DNA from: Polyangiaceae bacterium
Lineage (GTDB): Bacteria; Myxococcota_A; Polyangia; Polyangiales; Polyangiaceae
Assembly (NCBI GenBank): GCA_947475525.1
Contig: CANJMI010000007.1
Span: forward strand, 62,001 to 126,000
Length of the DNA: 64,000 nucleotides
Reading direction: 5' to 3'
A program made the position numbers and the translations under genes. The first letter of the stretch is position 1. Each line of letters opens with the position of its first letter. Below, in pieces: positions 49,623 to 57,535 of the stretch. The notes beneath the pieces are model-generated. The model ran no database searches, was not told the origin of the DNA, and saw nothing but the letters and a program-made list of their open reading frames with translations.

Positions 49623-51049
49623 GCAACACCATTCATTTCGTATCGCTCGGTTGTCCGAAGAACCGCGTCGACAGCGAGGTCATGCTCGGCGTCGCGCAGC
49701 GCGAAGGTTACGTCCACGTCGACGACCCATCGGGCGCATCGGTCATCGTGATCAACACCTGCGGGTTCATCGACGCCGCAAAAAAGGAGTCGATCGACAC
49801 GATCCTCGAGATGATGGACTACAAGACTCGCGGCAGTTGCGAGCGCATCGTCGTCGCGGGCTGCCTCTCGCAGCGCCACCCCGAAGAGCTCGCGGAAGGC
49901 TTCCCCGAGGTCGATCATTTTCTCGGTTCGAGCGACATGCTCGCGCTCGGTGGCGTGCTGCGCGGAGCAAGCGCACGCATCGCCGTTGGCAACCCCGCCG
50001 ATTGGTTGGTCGCGGCCGATTCGCCTCGGACTCTCTCGTCGCGGCAAGGCAGCGCGTACGTAAAAATCGCCGAAGGCTGCAATCGTAGCTGCTCGTTTTG
50101 CGTCATCCCCGACCTGCGCGGCAAGCAGCGCTCGCGTCGCATCGATGACGTTGTTCGAGAAGTCGAGCAGCTCGTCGCGAACGGCGTGAAAGAGGTCAAC
50201 CTCGTGTCGCAAGATACGATCGCCTTTGGCCGTGACCTCCCCGCGCAAGAGCGCCCCGATCTCGCGGCGCTCGTTCGCCGGGTGGCTGACGTCGAAGGAC
50301 TCCGGTGGCTGCGGATTTTCTACCTCTACCCTGAGAAGCTCTCCCCCGAGCTCGTCGAGCTCATCGCCCACCACCCGCGCGTACTGCCGTACGTCGACAT
50401 GCCGCTGCAACACGCGGCCGACGGCATGCTCCGACGAATGAAGCGCGGGCACGGTGGCAAGCGCCTCTACGAGCTGGTCGACCAACTCCGCGGCGCGATA
50501 CCGAACCTCACCTTTCGCACGGCGTTCATCGTGGGTCATCCCGGTGAGACTGCCGCCGAATTCGAAGAACTTTGCGAGTTCGTCGCGTGGGCGAATTTCG
50601 ATCGCGTTGGGGTATTTCGCTACTCGGACGAAGAGAGCTGCGCAAGTCACGAGCTCGCCGGCAAGGTTCCGAAGCGCACTGCCGAGAGCCGCTACAAGAA
50701 GCTTATGGCGATGGCGCAGCGAATCGCGCGCGAACGCAACCAAGCGCTCGTCGGCAAGACCATCGAAGTCCTCGTCGAAGGCGAGAGCGACGAACACGAG
50801 GCCGTCCTGATGGGTCGGCACGGCGGGCAAGCTCCCGAGATCGACGGGCAAGTTTACCTCACGGGCACGGAGCGCCTTCCCGAACTGCCACGGGCCGGAG
50901 AAATCGTCGAGGTGCGAATAACCCAAGCGAGTGATTACGACTTGGCCGGCGAGGTCGTAGCCATGGAGCAAGCGGGCAAGGCCGTGCCTCGGCGCACGTC
51001 GCTGCGCGTACTGCCAACCGACAACCGACGCCTCTCCTCGCCGAGTTAA
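49619..51049 (+). CDS. rimO: Ribosomal protein S12 methylthiotransferase RimO
   Basis: 476 residues. Radical SAM enzyme that adds methylthio to an Asp of S12. N-terminal cluster ligands C12 (SLGCPKNRVDSE), C48 (NTCGF) and C82 (AGCLSQRHPEE); radical SAM cluster C154, C158, C161 (CNRSCSFC). The TRAM domain is at the C-terminus (VGKTIEVLVEGE, VRITQASDYDLAGEV). The GTG start overlaps the carA stop. A lipoprotein gene starts 13 bases downstream. Confidence 0.96.
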   Translation: MSNTIHFVSLGCPKNRVDSEVMLGVAQREGYVHVDDPSGASVIVINTCGFIDAAKKESIDTILEMMDYKTRGSCERIVVAGCLSQRHPEELAEGFPEVDHFLGSSDMLALGGVLRGASARIAVGNPADWLVAADSPRTLSSRQGSAYVKIAEGCNRSCSFCVIPDLRGKQRSRRIDDVVREVEQLVANGVKEVNLVSQDTIAFGRDLPAQERPDLAALVRRVADVEGLRWLRIFYLYPEKLSPELVELIAHHPRVLPYVDMPLQHAADGMLRRMKRGHGGKRLYELVDQLRGAIPNLTFRTAFIVGHPGETAAEFEELCEFVAWANFDRVGVFRYSDEESCASHELAGKVPKRTAESRYKKLMAMAQRIARERNQALVGKTIEVLVEGESDEHEAVLMGRHGGQAPEIDGQVYLTGTERLPELPRAGEIVEVRITQASDYDLAGEVVAMEQAGKAVPRRTSLRVLPTDNRRLSSPS

Positions 51050-51062
51050 CGCGGAGCGCCCG

Positions 51063-51524
51063 GTGATCGTGCCCATGCAACGAGGGTCGCGACTCGTGCT
51101 ACCCTTTTGGGCAGTGGGACACCTCCGCATCCGTGCAACCCTCGCCACGCTGCTCGCGACGCTGCTCGCTACGTTGCCTTGCTGCCTGAGCCCAACGCTG
51201 CCGCTGCCACCTCCCGACGCGCCGACCAGCGTGACCGAGGACACGAGCACCACCGCGAAGCCCGACGGCACCCGTCGCTGGCTCGTCCGCGGCGCCAGCA
51301 CACCAGGGTCGATCGTTCTCATTCGCAATGCGGCTACCGGACGGATCTTCGGCGTCGAAGATTTGAATCACGACGGGCGCTACACGCTGGCCGTCGAGGC
51401 GGAGACCTGCAACGTGGCCGAGGTGTGGGAGCTCTTCGGAGACGTGACCTCGGAGCGCACAAGCTTCTTGGTCGCCCCCACGGTCAACGGCGAGGTGGAT
51501 GACACGAGCTGCAGCGGAGAATGA
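51063..51524 (+). CDS. Small lipoprotein
   Basis: 153 residues (149 from ATG 51075). The signal contains a 12-bp DNA repeat coding for ATLL units and ends LPCC. The mature domain includes WLVRGASTPGSIVLIRNA and GVEDLNHDGRYTLAVEA, likely a small carboxypeptidase-regulatory-like beta-sandwich. Its stop overlaps the start of the sigma-54 regulator (ATGA), so the two are coupled. Role unknown; it might sense a surface signal for the pilin regulon. Confidence 0.6.
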   Translation: MIVPMQRGSRLVLPFWAVGHLRIRATLATLLATLLATLPCCLSPTLPLPPPDAPTSVTEDTSTTAKPDGTRRWLVRGASTPGSIVLIRNAATGRIFGVEDLNHDGRYTLAVEAETCNVAEVWELFGDVTSERTSFLVAPTVNGEVDDTSCSGE

Positions 51525-52984
51525 AAGCCTCCGACAGCGGCGTGGCGACTCCGCCGACGATCCTCGTGGTGGATGACGAGCCAGGCCTTCGGCAGGTGAT
51601 GGACATCGCTTTGCGCCGAAGCGGATTTCTCGTTCGAGCGGTAAACGGAGCAAAAACCGCCCTTCGCGCACTTGCGGAGGTCGAGGTGCCTTACCCGCTC
51701 GTGATTACGGACCTCGTCATGCCCGATGGCTCGGGGATGGACGTGCTCCACGCCGCGCGGGCTCGCAGCGAGCATACGCAGGTGATCGTCGTGACCGCGT
51801 ATTCGACCGTAGAATCGGCGCTCGATGCGATGCGCAGTGGCGCATACGACTTCGTCACCAAACCGTTCTCGCCCGCGGAACTCGCCGCACTCGCCTCGAA
51901 GGCACTCGAAAAAAATGCCGTCGTCGCGGAGAACCAACGACTCAAGGCGCAGCTCGCTTCATTCTCGCCCACGGCCCACGACGTCTTCGGTCACAACGAG
52001 GCTATGCGCCGAGTCGGGACGCTCGTCACGAAGGCCGCCGCGAGCCGCGCGACCGTGCTCATCACCGGCGAGAGCGGTACCGGCAAGGAGCGGGTCGCCC
52101 GATTGCTCCACGAGCAGAGCGACCGCGCCCGAGGGCCCTTCTGCGTCATCAACTGCGGCGCGTTACCCGAAGCCTTGATGGAGAGTGAGCTCTTCGGCCA
52201 CGAGAAAGGTTCGTTCACCGGCGCGACGAGCGCGGCTCTCGGACTTTTTCGCCAGAGCGATGGCGGCACGCTTTTGCTGGACGAGATAGGCGAGCTACCG
52301 GTCCTTTTGCAGGTGAAGCTCCTCCGCGTGCTGCAAGAGCGCAAAGTGCGGCCGGTAGGCAGCGCCATCGAAGTTCCGGTCGACGTGCGCGTACTCGCCG
52401 CGACCAACCGCGATGTCGAAGCCGATGTCGCCGCCGGAATGTTTCGCACCGACCTCTACTACCGCCTCAATGTCATTCGAATCACGTTGCCGCCGCTCCG
52501 GGAGCGCACCGGAGACGCGCGACGTCTCGCCGAGCACATGGTCGTTCGATTCGCCGATGAGCTTCGCAAGCCGATTCGGGGGCTCACGCCGGCCGCACTT
52601 CGGGCACTCGATGGCTACGCGTTTCCCGGCAACGTGCGCGAGCTCGAGAACATGATGGAGCGCGCCGTCGCACTCACCTCAAGCCTCACGATCGACATCG
52701 ACATGCTGCCCGACCACCTCGCGGGACCTCCGGGTCGCAGGGCGAGCTTGCTCGAGCTGCCGCCCGAAGGGATGCGACTCGACGAGGCGCTCGCCGACGT
52801 GGAGCGCCGCCTCCTTCAGCAGGCGCTCGAGCGGAGCGATGGCGTCCGAAAGCATGCAGCCAAGCTGCTCGGCATCTCGTTTCGTTCGATCCGGTATCGT
52901 TTGGACAAACTCGGCATCGCCGCCGCCGAAGACGACGAAGACGGGACGGAGGAACCGGGCATTGAAGGCGACGGCCAAGGCTAA
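51521..52984 (+). CDS. NtrC/PilR-type sigma-54 response regulator
   Basis: 487 residues. Receiver domain with phospho-acceptor D64 (VITDLVMPDG), D18/D19 and K114 (TKPF). AAA+ domain: Walker A GESGTGKE (183-190), the sigma-54 contact loop GSFTGA (230-235, one change from GAFTGA), Walker B GGTLLLDEIGEL. A C-terminal Fis-type helix-turn-helix (VRKHAAKLLGISFRSIRYRL). Two good sigma-54 promoters follow, for prepilin genes, so it probably controls them like PilR. No sensor kinase gene is adjacent. Confidence 0.92.
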   Translation: MKASDSGVATPPTILVVDDEPGLRQVMDIALRRSGFLVRAVNGAKTALRALAEVEVPYPLVITDLVMPDGSGMDVLHAARARSEHTQVIVVTAYSTVESALDAMRSGAYDFVTKPFSPAELAALASKALEKNAVVAENQRLKAQLASFSPTAHDVFGHNEAMRRVGTLVTKAAASRATVLITGESGTGKERVARLLHEQSDRARGPFCVINCGALPEALMESELFGHEKGSFTGATSAALGLFRQSDGGTLLLDEIGELPVLLQVKLLRVLQERKVRPVGSAIEVPVDVRVLAATNRDVEADVAAGMFRTDLYYRLNVIRITLPPLRERTGDARRLAEHMVVRFADELRKPIRGLTPAALRALDGYAFPGNVRELENMMERAVALTSSLTIDIDMLPDHLAGPPGRRASLLELPPEGMRLDEALADVERRLLQQALERSDGVRKHAAKLLGISFRSIRYRLDKLGIAAAEDDEDGTEEPGIEGDGQG

Positions 52985-53014
52985 GGCCGTACGCTCTTCG
53001 CGGCGAGAGTTCAG

Positions 53015-53034
53015 CGTCGGCTTGCAATTTGCTT
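53015..53034 (+). promoter_or_regulatory. Sigma-54 promoter of the first prepilin gene
   Basis: GTCGGCTTGCAATTTGCTTG has GG (53019-53020) and GC (53031-53032) separated by exactly 10 bases, as required, with TTTGCTT at the -12 site. The -24 site is CGGCTT, one to two changes from consensus. It lies 54 bases upstream of ATG 53087. Confidence 0.65.
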
Positions 53035-53086
53035 GTCCGCAGGTGCTATTCTAAAAAACTCCGTCCCTTCGACCGTTTTCCTCGCT

Positions 53087-53674
53087 ATGGCAAGCTCCCG
53101 CAGCTCCCGACACGCTAGGCGCCCCTCCTCGCATCGCCGAGGACGCGGCTCCGGCGGCGAGCAGGGCTTCACGTTGGTCGAGCTGATGGTGGTGATCGCG
53201 ATCGTCGGCGTGATGGCGGCGTTGGGGGTCTTCGGCATTCGCAGGTTCCTCACCGCAGGGAAAGCGCGCGCCGACGCGGATGACGCGATGCTCGGAATGG
53301 CCACGGCGATTCGCACCTATTACGACCGGAACCGCGGGTACCTCGACTGCTCCAGCGACTACGATGACTTCTACCCGAGGAAGCCAAACGCAAATAAACA
53401 CGTGCTGAACGACACGTCCAACAGCGACCAAAGCTGCTGGTCGCTCTACGGCTATCGCATGGGCCCGACCTACATCTCCTTCGCCGTGCGTGCGGGGACC
53501 AAGAGCGACACCCCGCCCAATCCGTCGTGGCTGACCATCACCTACCCGAAACCGAAGGAACCGTGGTTCGTGCTCGTCGGAACGATGGACCTCGACGGGG
53601 ACGGCGTGTACGCGCGTTATGTCACCTCCTCGTTTTCACCCGGCGTCATCCATCGCACCAACGAAGGCGAGTGA
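53087..53674 (+). CDS. Type IV prepilin-like protein 1
   Basis: 195 residues. A long basic leader (MASSRSSRHARRPSSHRRGR and on) ends with G, then the N-methylation site FTLVELMVVIAIVGVMAALG; E5 is present. The helical stem ends near FGIRRFLTAGKARAD. The globular domain has two Cys in a pair (LDCSSDY, QSCWSL) and a late acidic loop DLDGDGVY. A prepilin peptidase would cut after Gly, and the protein would join a pilus or pseudopilus. A sigma-54 promoter precedes it. Confidence 0.85.
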   Translation: MASSRSSRHARRPSSHRRGRGSGGEQGFTLVELMVVIAIVGVMAALGVFGIRRFLTAGKARADADDAMLGMATAIRTYYDRNRGYLDCSSDYDDFYPRKPNANKHVLNDTSNSDQSCWSLYGYRMGPTYISFAVRAGTKSDTPPNPSWLTITYPKPKEPWFVLVGTMDLDGDGVYARYVTSSFSPGVIHRTNEGE

Positions 53675-53736
53675 GCTCGATGGTCGATCGCCCAGCCCCC
53701 AACGGCGACGAAAAACGGCACCGAGCTTGAGCCCGA

Positions 53737-53773
53737 GTGCCAAAAATTGTCACCCCTCCCTTCCGAGGGGACA
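53737..53773. promoter_or_regulatory. Candidate activator binding sites upstream of the second prepilin promoter
   Basis: GTGCCAA-AAA-TTGTCAC (53737-53753) is an imperfect palindrome. Overlapping it, TGTCACCCCTC (53748-53758) and GAGGGGACA (53765-53773) form a second inverted repeat. Both lie 30-70 bases upstream of the -24 element at 53805, where enhancer sites for NtrC-type activators occur. The TGTC/GACA elements resemble the PilR-type pattern. The second repeat could also be a terminator stem. Confidence 0.4.
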
Positions 53774-53800
53774 GAAATCCGGCAAATTGTGGCCAACCAG

Positions 53801-53820
53801 GGCTGGCATGTGATTCGCTT
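53801..53820 (+). promoter_or_regulatory. Sigma-54 promoter of the second prepilin gene
   Basis: GGCTGGCATGTGATTCGCTT has TGGCAT at -24 (GG 53805-53806) and TCGCTT at -12 (GC 53817-53818), with the required 10 bases between. The match to consensus TGGCAC is five of six. Confidence 0.75.
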
Positions 53821-53857
53821 AGGCTGCAGCAGGTCTTCGCTCCCGCAGTCCCAAGTC

Positions 53858-54421
53858 ATGCCCTCAACTCGCCCAACCCAGTGCACCCGCCGGACCCGTG
53901 TCCGAGGCTTCACGCTGGTCGAGTTGCTGGCCGTCGTGGCGATGATAGGCGTGCTGGCGGCCCTCGCGCTGGTCGGATTCAAGAAATTCATGAACTCGAC
54001 CCGCACCGCCGATGCCCGCGCGATCATCGGCGCGATCCGCATCGCGGAAGAGTCTCACCGCGCTGAAACACTGAGCTACCGCAGCTGCGGCGCCTCCCTC
54101 ACGGACTGGTATCCGGCAGCTCCGACCGGGAAGAAGCGCGCGTGGGGCGGCTGGTCCTCGCATTCGCGTTACGACGATTGGCGCATTCTGAACGTGACCG
54201 CGGATTCGCCTACGACTTTCGGTTTTGCTATCGTCGCGGGTGCCCCAGGCGATAAGCCCCCGAACACCAACACGAGCCTGAAGACGACCTGGCCAAGCCC
54301 GACAACGGAGCCTTGGTATGTCGTTCAAGCCGCAGGTGACGCGGACGGAGACGGCACCTTCTCCTACCTCGTCTCGTCGTCGTTTAACGGGGAAATTTAC
54401 GTCGAAAACGACACGGAGTGA
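53858..54421 (+). CDS. Type IV prepilin-like protein 2
   Basis: 187 residues. The leader MPSTRPTQCTRRTRVRG is followed by FTLVELLAVVAMIGVLAALA; E5 is present. The stem ends near FKKFMNSTRTADARAI. The globular part includes SYRSCGASLTDWYP and RYDDWRILNVTADSP and a late loop DADGDGTFSY. ATG 53858 is 38 bases after the -12 of a sigma-54 promoter; the earlier in-frame start at 53747 lacks a leader and is rejected. Same stem-and-loop plan as prepilin 1. Confidence 0.85.
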   Translation: MPSTRPTQCTRRTRVRGFTLVELLAVVAMIGVLAALALVGFKKFMNSTRTADARAIIGAIRIAEESHRAETLSYRSCGASLTDWYPAAPTGKKRAWGGWSSHSRYDDWRILNVTADSPTTFGFAIVAGAPGDKPPNTNTSLKTTWPSPTTEPWYVVQAAGDADGDGTFSYLVSSSFNGEIYVENDTE

Positions 54422-54530
54422 ACGGACCCACCGAGCGTATGTCCCGGCGTCTCCAGCGCCATCAAAAACCCACCACACCCACTACTTCCAACCGATTCAT
54501 CGAACCGAAATCACCAAAGGTAACCGAAAC

Positions 54531-55133
54531 ATGAAAACCAAATCCAACCTTATGAAGCGTGGTTTCACGCTGGTCGAGCTCATGATCGTCGTCGCGATCA
54601 TCGGCGTCCTCGCGGCACTCGCCATCTACGGCGTGCGTCGTTACCTCGCGAGCGCGAAAACGTCGGAAGCGAAGAACACCCTCGGTGCCGTCTCGCGTAG
54701 CGCAGCGGCGGCGTTCGAGCGTGAAAACGCCAAGTCCGAGGAGCTCGCTGAGGGCGCCGAATCGGCGACGGCGAGCCACGTCCTCTGCTCGACGGCGACC
54801 ACCATTCCGGCCACCGTGCCGAAAGGGAAGAAGTACCAGCCGAAGACGACCAACGGCTCCGACTTCGACTCGGGCGACATGACCTCGGGCTGGAAGTGCC
54901 TGAAGTTCAACATGACCCAGCCGATTTACTACCAATACCAGTACACCTCGGGCGCAGTTGCGACCGGCTCGTCCAACCCCGCCAAATGCGACGCGGCTCC
55001 CTGCTACGAAGCGATGGCGACCGGCGACCTCGACGCCGACGGCGTGCTGAGCCAGTTCTCCCAGACCGGCAAGGTCGCGAACGGCGAGCTCAAGAAGGCG
55101 AGCCAGCTCTTCCTTCAAGACGAGTACGAATGA
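54531..55133 (+). CDS. Type IV pilin (duplicate copy A)
   Basis: 200 residues. Short leader MKTKSNLMKRG then FTLVELMIVVAIIGVLAALA; E5 present. AAAGG about ten bases upstream supports ATG 54531. A Cys in SHVLCSTA and others in WKCLKF, KCDAAPCYEA form likely disulfides. A late loop is DLDADGVLSQ. It is about 92% identical to the gene at 55325 over the mature region. Of the four it has the shortest leader, most like a major pilin. No clear sigma-54 promoter was found upstream. Confidence 0.88.
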   Translation: MKTKSNLMKRGFTLVELMIVVAIIGVLAALAIYGVRRYLASAKTSEAKNTLGAVSRSAAAAFERENAKSEELAEGAESATASHVLCSTATTIPATVPKGKKYQPKTTNGSDFDSGDMTSGWKCLKFNMTQPIYYQYQYTSGAVATGSSNPAKCDAAPCYEAMATGDLDADGVLSQFSQTGKVANGELKKASQLFLQDEYE

Positions 55134-55190
55134 GCCCCAGCTACCCTGCCAAAGCGTCGACTACCCTTCGGAAGAGCTAACTGCGCTTGG

Positions 55191-55229
55191 AAAGTAAGGC
55201 CGTTGACACAAGCTCGACTGCCTTACTTT
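55191..55229 (+). terminator. Rho-independent-like hairpin after pilin copy A
   Basis: AAAGTAAGGC (55191-55200) pairs perfectly with GCCTTACTTT (55220-55229), followed by one more T. A similar sequence follows pilin copy B, which suggests the two were duplicated together with their terminators. Confidence 0.7.
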
Positions 55230-55306
55230 TATGTGGCCCACTTCAGGGCCTTCCACCGCCCTCACAATTTCTCGGAAAACGCTTGACCACTACCCCCGTT
55301 AGAGTC

Positions 55307-55316
55307 GGGGGGGGGG
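55307..55316 (+). repeat. Run of ten Gs just upstream of pilin copy B
   Basis: A G10 tract runs into GAG and ends 8 bases before the TTG start at 55325. It contributes the Shine-Dalgarno-like GGGAG. Slippage here would change spacing between the promoter and the start, so phase variation of pilin B is possible. Confidence 0.7.
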
Positions 55317-55324
55317 AGCCTGTT

Positions 55325-55939
55325 TTGGTACGTAAACAAAGCCACTTCAACAAGTACACGCGGCGTGGTTTCACGCTGGTGGAGCTGATGATCGTCGTCG
55401 CGATCATCGGGGTCCTCGCGGCACTCGCCATCTACGGCGTGCGTCGTTACCTCGCGAGCGCGAAAACGTCGGAAGCAAAGAACACCCTCGGTGCCATCTC
55501 GCGTAGCGCCGCGGCTGCCTTCGAGCGTGAAAACGCCAAGTCCGAGGACATCGCTGAGGGCGCCGAATCGGCGACGGCGAGCCACGTCCTTTGCGCGACG
55601 GCGACCACCATCCCGGCCACCGTGCCGAAAGGGAAGAAGTACCAGCCGAAGACGACCAACGGCTCCGACTTCGACTCGGGCGACATGACCACGGGCTGGA
55701 AGTGCCTGAAGTTCAACATGACCCAGCCGATTTACTACCAATACCAGTACGCGTCGGGCGCGGCTGCGACCGGCTCGAGCAACCCGGCCAAATGCGACGT
55801 GGCCCCATGCTACGAAGCCCTGGCGACGGGCGACCTCGACGCCGACACCGTGCAGAGCCAGTTCTCCCAGACCGGCAAAGTCGCGAACGGCGAGCTCAAG
55901 AAGTCGACCCAGCTCTTCCTTAAAGATGAGTACGAATGA
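55325..55939 (+). CDS. Type IV pilin (duplicate copy B)
   Basis: 204 residues from TTG 55325, which has GGGAG six bases upstream; the leader is MVRKQSHFNKYTRRG then FTLVELMIVVAIIGVLAALA. An earlier frame start at 55187 has no such support. Mature sequence nearly identical to copy A (about 15 differences, scattered and mostly conservative, with changes such as DLDADT instead of DLDADG). Cys positions are conserved. It is probably a product of tandem duplication (offset near 806 bases) that has diverged. Confidence 0.85.
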   Translation: MVRKQSHFNKYTRRGFTLVELMIVVAIIGVLAALAIYGVRRYLASAKTSEAKNTLGAISRSAAAAFERENAKSEDIAEGAESATASHVLCATATTIPATVPKGKKYQPKTTNGSDFDSGDMTTGWKCLKFNMTQPIYYQYQYASGAAATGSSNPAKCDVAPCYEALATGDLDADTVQSQFSQTGKVANGELKKSTQLFLKDEYE

Positions 55940-55985
55940 GGGTCGACTAAGCTAGTTTTCTGAACGACCAAGTACGCTTGGGTGG

Positions 55986-56024
55986 AAAGGCGGTCGGCGC
56001 AAGCTCGGCCGCTTTACTTTTTTT
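55986..56024 (+). terminator. Rho-independent-like hairpin after pilin copy B
   Basis: GCGGTCGG (55990-55997) and TCGGCCGC (56005-56012) form an 8-bp stem with wobble pairs, followed by TTTACTTTTTTT. The flanking text (GCTTGG, AAGCTCG, GGCCTTCC) is shared with the region after copy A. Confidence 0.7.
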
Positions 56025-56068
56025 GTGGGCCCCTTGCGGCCTTCCCTTGCTAGAACCAACTCTGTTCG

Positions 56069-56566
56069 ATGGGCCGAAACTGGAGCGCACCCGAGGTCGC
56101 GGTGGCAATTGCCGTCGGCGGCAGCTTGCTGTTGGTCGCCGTCCCAGCCTTCGTGAGAAACCTGAGTTTTTCAAAGCTGAGTGAACCCGTCGAGGGGCTC
56201 GATCGCTTGGTGACCGCCGCGATCGCTTACTCGGACGGTCGACCGGCCAATCTCAGCTTCCCCCCATCCGCGCCGCTGACTCCGGAAAAGGTTGCTCGCG
56301 GCGTCGAGCAACGCGACCCCGACGATGCGTGGGAGCACCTCACGTGGCGGGCGCTCGACTTTGGCTTCGATGCGCCCCATAGCTTCGCGTTTCAGTTCGA
56401 CAGCGCCTACGACGCCCCATCCGGTACCTCGCGGTTCGTCGCCACCGCGCACGGTGACCTCGACGGTGACGACGTGCTGTCGACCTTCGAGGTGCGAGGC
56501 GAGCGCGGGGCGAACGAACGTGCGCGCGTCGTACCCGGTATGTTCGTCGATCGGGAGGTGGAGTGA
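56069..56566 (+). CDS. Pilin-like protein lacking a standard prepilin site
   Basis: 165 residues. The N-terminal hydrophobic segment reads APEVAVAIAVGGSLLLVAV. The usual G-FTLVE cleavage and methylation motif is gone; an Ala-Pro-Glu may substitute for it. The stem-like continuation PAFVRNLSFSKLSE and the late acidic loop GDLDGDDVLSTFEV match the pilins next door, so it is a divergent family member. It may be an uncleaved anchor or a minor subunit. Its stop overlaps the next start (GTGA). Confidence 0.6.
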   Translation: MGRNWSAPEVAVAIAVGGSLLLVAVPAFVRNLSFSKLSEPVEGLDRLVTAAIAYSDGRPANLSFPPSAPLTPEKVARGVEQRDPDDAWEHLTWRALDFGFDAPHSFAFQFDSAYDAPSGTSRFVATAHGDLDGDDVLSTFEVRGERGANERARVVPGMFVDREVE

Positions 56567-57501
56567 GGTTCGGTCCGCTGCGTGAGCTCAGCGTGCTCGC
56601 GGGGTTGCTCGGTGCGGCGCTCGGGTTCGTATCGTCGGCGCGGGCGGAGCTCGGCCGCGTGAGTGCACGCGTGCGAGACGGCGAGGACGTCTACCTGCTG
56701 CCGCCGAGCCACCAATTGAAGGTCTTGAGCCTCGGCTACGACGCCGCTCTGGCGGACGTTTTGTGGGCGCATACGCTGGTCACTCAGGGGCTTCACCTGA
56801 CGGAACGGCGGCGCTTCGACAACGTGACGCGCCTCTACGGTGCCATCAACGAGCTCGCTCCAGATTGGCGCACCCCGTACTTGATGGCGGACGCGCTCAT
56901 CACCCTGCAGACCGTGCCGGTCGGATTCGAAGAAGTCGCCGCGACGCGCGTGATCCTCGAGCGCGGAGTGAAGCACCGCCCACTCGACGCTGAACTGTGG
57001 CTAAACCTTGGGCAATTCGTGACCTACACGGCACCCGCCAGCCACATGGACGACCACCCCGACCTCATTCCGGTCTGGCGCGAACAAGGGCTGCGCTACT
57101 TGGAGCGGGCGGCCGAGCTCGGTGCCGACAGCAACATCGGTTGGCAGGCGCTGGGTGGAGCATCGCGGCTGCTGCGAGCGGGCAACCGCGAGGCGGCGAT
57201 TCGCTACTACACGAAACAATACGCCATTGCCGAAGATCCCGAGCTGCGATCCACGATTGAGCGACGGCTCACAGCGTTGCTCGGCGAGCGCGAGAAGGGC
57301 CGGGTTATCGCGCGGCGCAAGGCCTTCGACGCGTTGCGCGACGCTGAGTTTCGATGGCTCGGCTCCGATGAAGGTGTCCTGATGCTCCTCGGCCCGCAGC
57401 TCCGCGCCGAATGCGTTGGCGGGGGAAACACCACGCCCGGGTGCGCGACCACCTGGCGTGAGTGGTCGCGTCGTCAGCGAGCCCCAACAAGCGAGGAGTG
57501 A
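56563..57501 (+). CDS. TPR-like protein, last gene of the pilin cluster
   Basis: 312 residues. A signal-like N-terminus (LSVLAGLLGAALGFVSSARA). Then YLLPPSHQLKVLSLGYDAAL and TPR-like helical pairs (GLRYLERAAELGADSNIGWQ, EAAIRYYTKQYAIAEDPEL). Coupled to the pilin-like gene by GTGA. Such TPR proteins accompany pilin clusters and may help assembly or secretion; this is inference from position. It converges on the PEGA-domain gene, 34 bases away. Confidence 0.7.
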   Translation: MRFGPLRELSVLAGLLGAALGFVSSARAELGRVSARVRDGEDVYLLPPSHQLKVLSLGYDAALADVLWAHTLVTQGLHLTERRRFDNVTRLYGAINELAPDWRTPYLMADALITLQTVPVGFEEVAATRVILERGVKHRPLDAELWLNLGQFVTYTAPASHMDDHPDLIPVWREQGLRYLERAAELGADSNIGWQALGGASRLLRAGNREAAIRYYTKQYAIAEDPELRSTIERRLTALLGEREKGRVIARRKAFDALRDAEFRWLGSDEGVLMLLGPQLRAECVGGGNTTPGCATTWREWSRRQRAPTSEE

Positions 57502-57535
57502 ACGCGCCGAGTTTCCTCGGGAAAACGCGACTCAA

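Noticed and set aside
54422-54530. Sigma-54 promoter before pilin copy A
   Set aside because: CCGGCGTCTCCAGCGCC has the spacing but poor -12 and -24 flanks, so it is not supported.
55940-56068. Sigma-54 promoter before the pilin-like gene
   Set aside because: GTGGGCCCCTTGCGGCC has the spacing but a poor -12 element.
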